From NCBI RefSeq assembly GCF_900129155.1, contig NZ_FQVF01000003.1:249872-313871 (forward strand): a stretch of DNA of 64,000 bases. The letters are read 5' to 3'. A program made the position numbers and the translations under genes. The notes beneath the pieces were generated by a model. That model made no database searches. It was not told where the DNA came from and was given only the letters and a program-made list of their open reading frames with translations. The stretch is from Marinomonas polaris DSM 16579. GTDB taxonomy: Bacteria > Pseudomonadota > Gammaproteobacteria > Pseudomonadales > Marinomonadaceae. Every line of letters begins with the position of its first letter. Positions within the stretch are counted from its first letter, which is position 1. Shown here piece after piece: positions 62,457 through 64,000 of this stretch.

Positions 62457-63413
62457 TTATTTAACTTCTTTCATTAGTTTTTTAGCGTTCTCGAAATCAA
62501 GCTCAACCAATTTTTGTGCGTCTTGTGAATTTGTCCAATACACTCCTGCACCTGTTGTCTCTTGCAGTTTCAACACTTCAGGTGCCTGTAGTGCTTGCTC
62601 TGCAATAGAAGCAATTTTGTCGATAACAGCTTGAGGTGTCCCTTTTTTAACAAACAAGCCATTCCAAAGCGTTTGGGAAATGCCTGTTTCTTCGTTCAAT
62701 GTTGGTACATCGGGATTTGTTACCAAACGTTTGTAAGTGAAAGACGTTAACAATTTCGCATCTTTTGAATCTAAACAAGGAAGAATTTGTTGAGTAGTCG
62801 TATTGATAACTTCAGCATCGCCATTGGCTAAAACAGAACAATCTAAAGCATCAAAGGCAGAATCGGAGGCGAATTTAAAACCTAATTTTTTCGCAGCTTG
62901 AAAAGTAATTGCCGTTGGTGTTGCTTGATAACCAAAGTGACCTAGAGAAACATCGTGAGTTTTAGCGTATTCAGCTAACTCTGGGAGTGTGTTGTATGGC
63001 GCATCAGATTTAACGGCCAATACAAATGGATAATCGAGAAAAATCCCGACCGGAACAAAGGCATCCTCTGCATATGGCGCATTACCACCAACCACCTGAC
63101 TTGTTACCAAATCCACAACAAATGAACCAATCACACTGCCATCAGGGCGAGATTGCGCAACCGTTGTTGCTCCTAATACGCCACCACCGCCAGGTTTATT
63201 CACTACAGTGGCAGGTACGCCGGTTTCTTTTGACATTTCTTCAGCAATAACGCGAGTCAAAACATCTTCCAGATCACCAGGAGGCCATGGGACGATGAAT
63301 TTAACCGGACGATTTGGGTAGTCAGATGCGATTGAAGCGGTACTTGCAAACGTAGTAACTAGTAAGGTAGAAGCCGCTAGGACTTTCAAGGTATGAGATA
63401 TTTGTTTTTTCAT
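62457..63413 (-). CDS. tctC: TTT transporter substrate-binding protein (TctC/Bug family)
   Basis: A 318-residue Bug-family periplasmic receptor. The signal peptide ends near TASIAS-DYPNRP (about residue 29), and the mature start YPNRPVKFIVPWPPGDLEDVLTR is characteristic. PGGGGVLGATTVAQSRPDGSVIG forms the ligand-bridging loop. It leads the operon, with motif B centred 68 bases upstream and AGGAG before the ATG. The ligand is unknown; the locus suggests an aromatic compound. Confidence 0.88.
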   Translation of the reverse strand: MKKQISHTLKVLAASTLLVTTFASTASIASDYPNRPVKFIVPWPPGDLEDVLTRVIAEEMSKETGVPATVVNKPGGGGVLGATTVAQSRPDGSVIGSFVVDLVTSQVVGGNAPYAEDAFVPVGIFLDYPFVLAVKSDAPYNTLPELAEYAKTHDVSLGHFGYQATPTAITFQAAKKLGFKFASDSAFDALDCSVLANGDAEVINTTTQQILPCLDSKDAKLLTSFTYKRLVTNPDVPTLNEETGISQTLWNGLFVKKGTPQAVIDKIASIAEQALQAPEVLKLQETTGAGVYWTNSQDAQKLVELDFENAKKLMKEVK

Positions 63414-63472
63414 TATTATAGCTCCTTTTGAATAATACAGATCAAAATTACACTCTCAAATAGACTCGTTCT

Positions 63473-63490
63473 ATGTCCCTATAGGGATAT
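63473..63490. promoter_or_regulatory. Motif B copy 2 (ATGTCCCTATAGGGATAT)
   Basis: An 18-base near-palindrome, 17/18 identical to 41981-41998. A further arm TATCCCTA follows at 63496-63503, so TAGGGATA and TATCCCTA also form an 8-bp inverted repeat with a 6-base spacer. Confidence 0.62.
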
Positions 63491-63580
63491 TTTTCTATCC
63501 CTACGAACCGTCTATGTAACGCATCTCATACCTAAAATTTACGATTTACCCTTTTCGACGATCCTTTTATTAGCCACTAA

Positions 63581-63602
63581 ATTAGTGAACATGTTAACTA
63601 AT
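63581..63602. promoter_or_regulatory. Motif A site (22-bp near-palindrome) in the tctC/hydroxylase gap
   Basis: ATTAGTGAACATGTTAACTA plus AT, a 22-base palindrome with one mismatched pair (core 11/12), roughly midway between the two divergent start codons. Confidence 0.7.
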
Positions 63603-63772
63603 TTCAAGCATTTTTTATTGCTTAATGTGCTTTTTTAAAATCATTCAAATATCAATCCTTTTAATAATTTCTAGAAAAGTCCTAAGGTTTGCCTGAAAAA
63701 CACATTCATTAAAGATCACCAAATACCAATACTGTGTGGACTAGATACAAAAAAAATAAGAGGACAGAACAC

Positions 63773-64000
63773 ATGAAACGTCAAAACCCATTATTAGAAG
63801 AGCTAAAAAAAGTACTTCCTGAAATCGCTAAAAATGCAGACAAAGCGGAAGATCTTAGAAAAGTACCTACTGAAAATATTGAACTGCTTAAAAAAGTGGG
63901 ATTACACAAAGCCTTTCTACCAAAAGCCTATGGCGGTTACGAAAACTCTCTACCTGAATTCGGTGACTGTATCGCGGCACTAGCTGGAGCCTGCGCAAGT
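63773..64000 (+). CDS. Acyl-CoA-dehydrogenase-fold flavin hydroxylase, probable 4-hydroxyphenylacetate 3-hydroxylase oxygenase component (partial)
   Basis: The first 76 codons of a gene that runs off the right edge. AGAGGA precedes the ATG. The residues ENIELLKKVGLHKAFLPKAY and GGYENSLPEFGDCIAALAGA match the N-terminal domain of acyl-CoA-dehydrogenase-fold group D monooxygenases, which includes the C2 oxygenase of Acinetobacter p-hydroxyphenylacetate hydroxylase. That enzyme makes homoprotocatechuate, the HpaD substrate, and needs a separate flavin reductase. The identification rests on the N-terminus plus context; other group D hydroxylases or an acyl-CoA dehydrogenase are possible. Confidence 0.68.
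   Translation, partial: MKRQNPLLEELKKVLPEIAKNADKAEDLRKVPTENIELLKKVGLHKAFLPKAYGGYENSLPEFGDCIAALAGACAS

Larger units (their letters stand above)
63414..63772. promoter_or_regulatory. Divergent control region with motifs A and B
   Basis: A 359-base AT-rich region between tctC (minus) and the hydroxylase (plus). It carries motif B near tctC (63473-63490) and motif A in the middle (63581-63602), the same pairing and order as at 41777-42399. No ORF is supported. Confidence 0.7.

Overview
The window looks like chromosomal DNA of a marine gammaproteobacterium, most like Marinomonas or a close Oceanospirillales relative. This is judged from the moderate-to-low GC content, the many TRAP and TTT solute transporters, and the mix of polyol, plant-sugar-acid and aromatic catabolic loci. 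It is inference, because no rRNA or other marker gene is present. I see 57 protein genes, densely packed. I see no tRNA, rRNA, CRISPR array, insertion sequence or phage gene.

Layout. (1) 68-13,655: an erythritol locus. On the minus strand lie kinase, dehydrogenase and epimerase (eryA-eryB-eryC), the SorC-type regulator eryD, and a DeoR regulator followed by TpiA-like and RpiB-like tetrulose-phosphate isomerases (eryR-eryH-eryI) and an inositol-monophosphatase-family enzyme. A plus-strand ABC importer (DUF2291 protein-eryE-eryF-eryG) is divergent. (2) 13,734-20,795: a minus-strand D-apionate-type operon with a DUF1537 kinase (OiaK-like), a RuBisCO-like protein, an ApnO-like oxidoisomerase, a DctPQM TRAP importer and a DeoR regulator. 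(3) 21,273-25,284: a fused E1 alpha/beta plus E2 2-oxoacid dehydrogenase with a divergent Lrp regulator. (4) 25,345-30,157: osmoregulated periplasmic glucan genes opgG-opgH and an MtfA-like peptidase. (5) 30,163-38,660: a LysR/MobA-like aromatic hydroxylase pair, an AraC-aldehyde dehydrogenase-GMC oxidoreductase module and a lone cyclase-family hydrolase. (6) 38,766-64,000: a large aromatic locus. It holds an amine-oxidase-like module (FAD oxidoreductase, RidA, ornithine-cyclodeaminase-like protein), a class II aldolase, a ketopantoate-reductase-like protein, a TRAP importer, the homoprotocatechuate meta-cleavage genes hpaE-F-D and hpaG1-G2-H-I with a LuxR-type and an HpaA-type regulator, a haem-binding-like protein plus MFS exporter, a TTT (TctABC) importer with an aldehyde dehydrogenase and a UspA protein, and at the right edge the start of an acyl-CoA-dehydrogenase-fold hydroxylase.

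How it fits together. Regions 1 and 2 can meet at one metabolite. Erythritol reaches L-erythrulose 1-phosphate through EryABC, and a decarboxylating RuBisCO-like protein would give the same compound from apionate, so EryH and EryI could send both to D-erythrose 4-phosphate. In region 6 two DNA motifs tie scattered operons together. Motif A, consensus TTAGTTAACATGTTAACTAA, recurs before the aldolase, ketopantoate-reductase-like, TRAP, hpaE, hpaG1 and haem-binding/MFS genes and before the hydroxylase. Motif B, ATGTCCCTAWAGGGATAT, occurs twice: before the amine-oxidase-like operon and before the TTT/aldehyde-dehydrogenase operon. The simplest reading is a two-tier system in which an aromatic amine such as tyramine is imported and oxidised to 4-hydroxyphenylacetate under motif B, and then degraded to pyruvate and succinate semialdehyde under motif A. 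No obvious cognate repressor for either motif is in the window.
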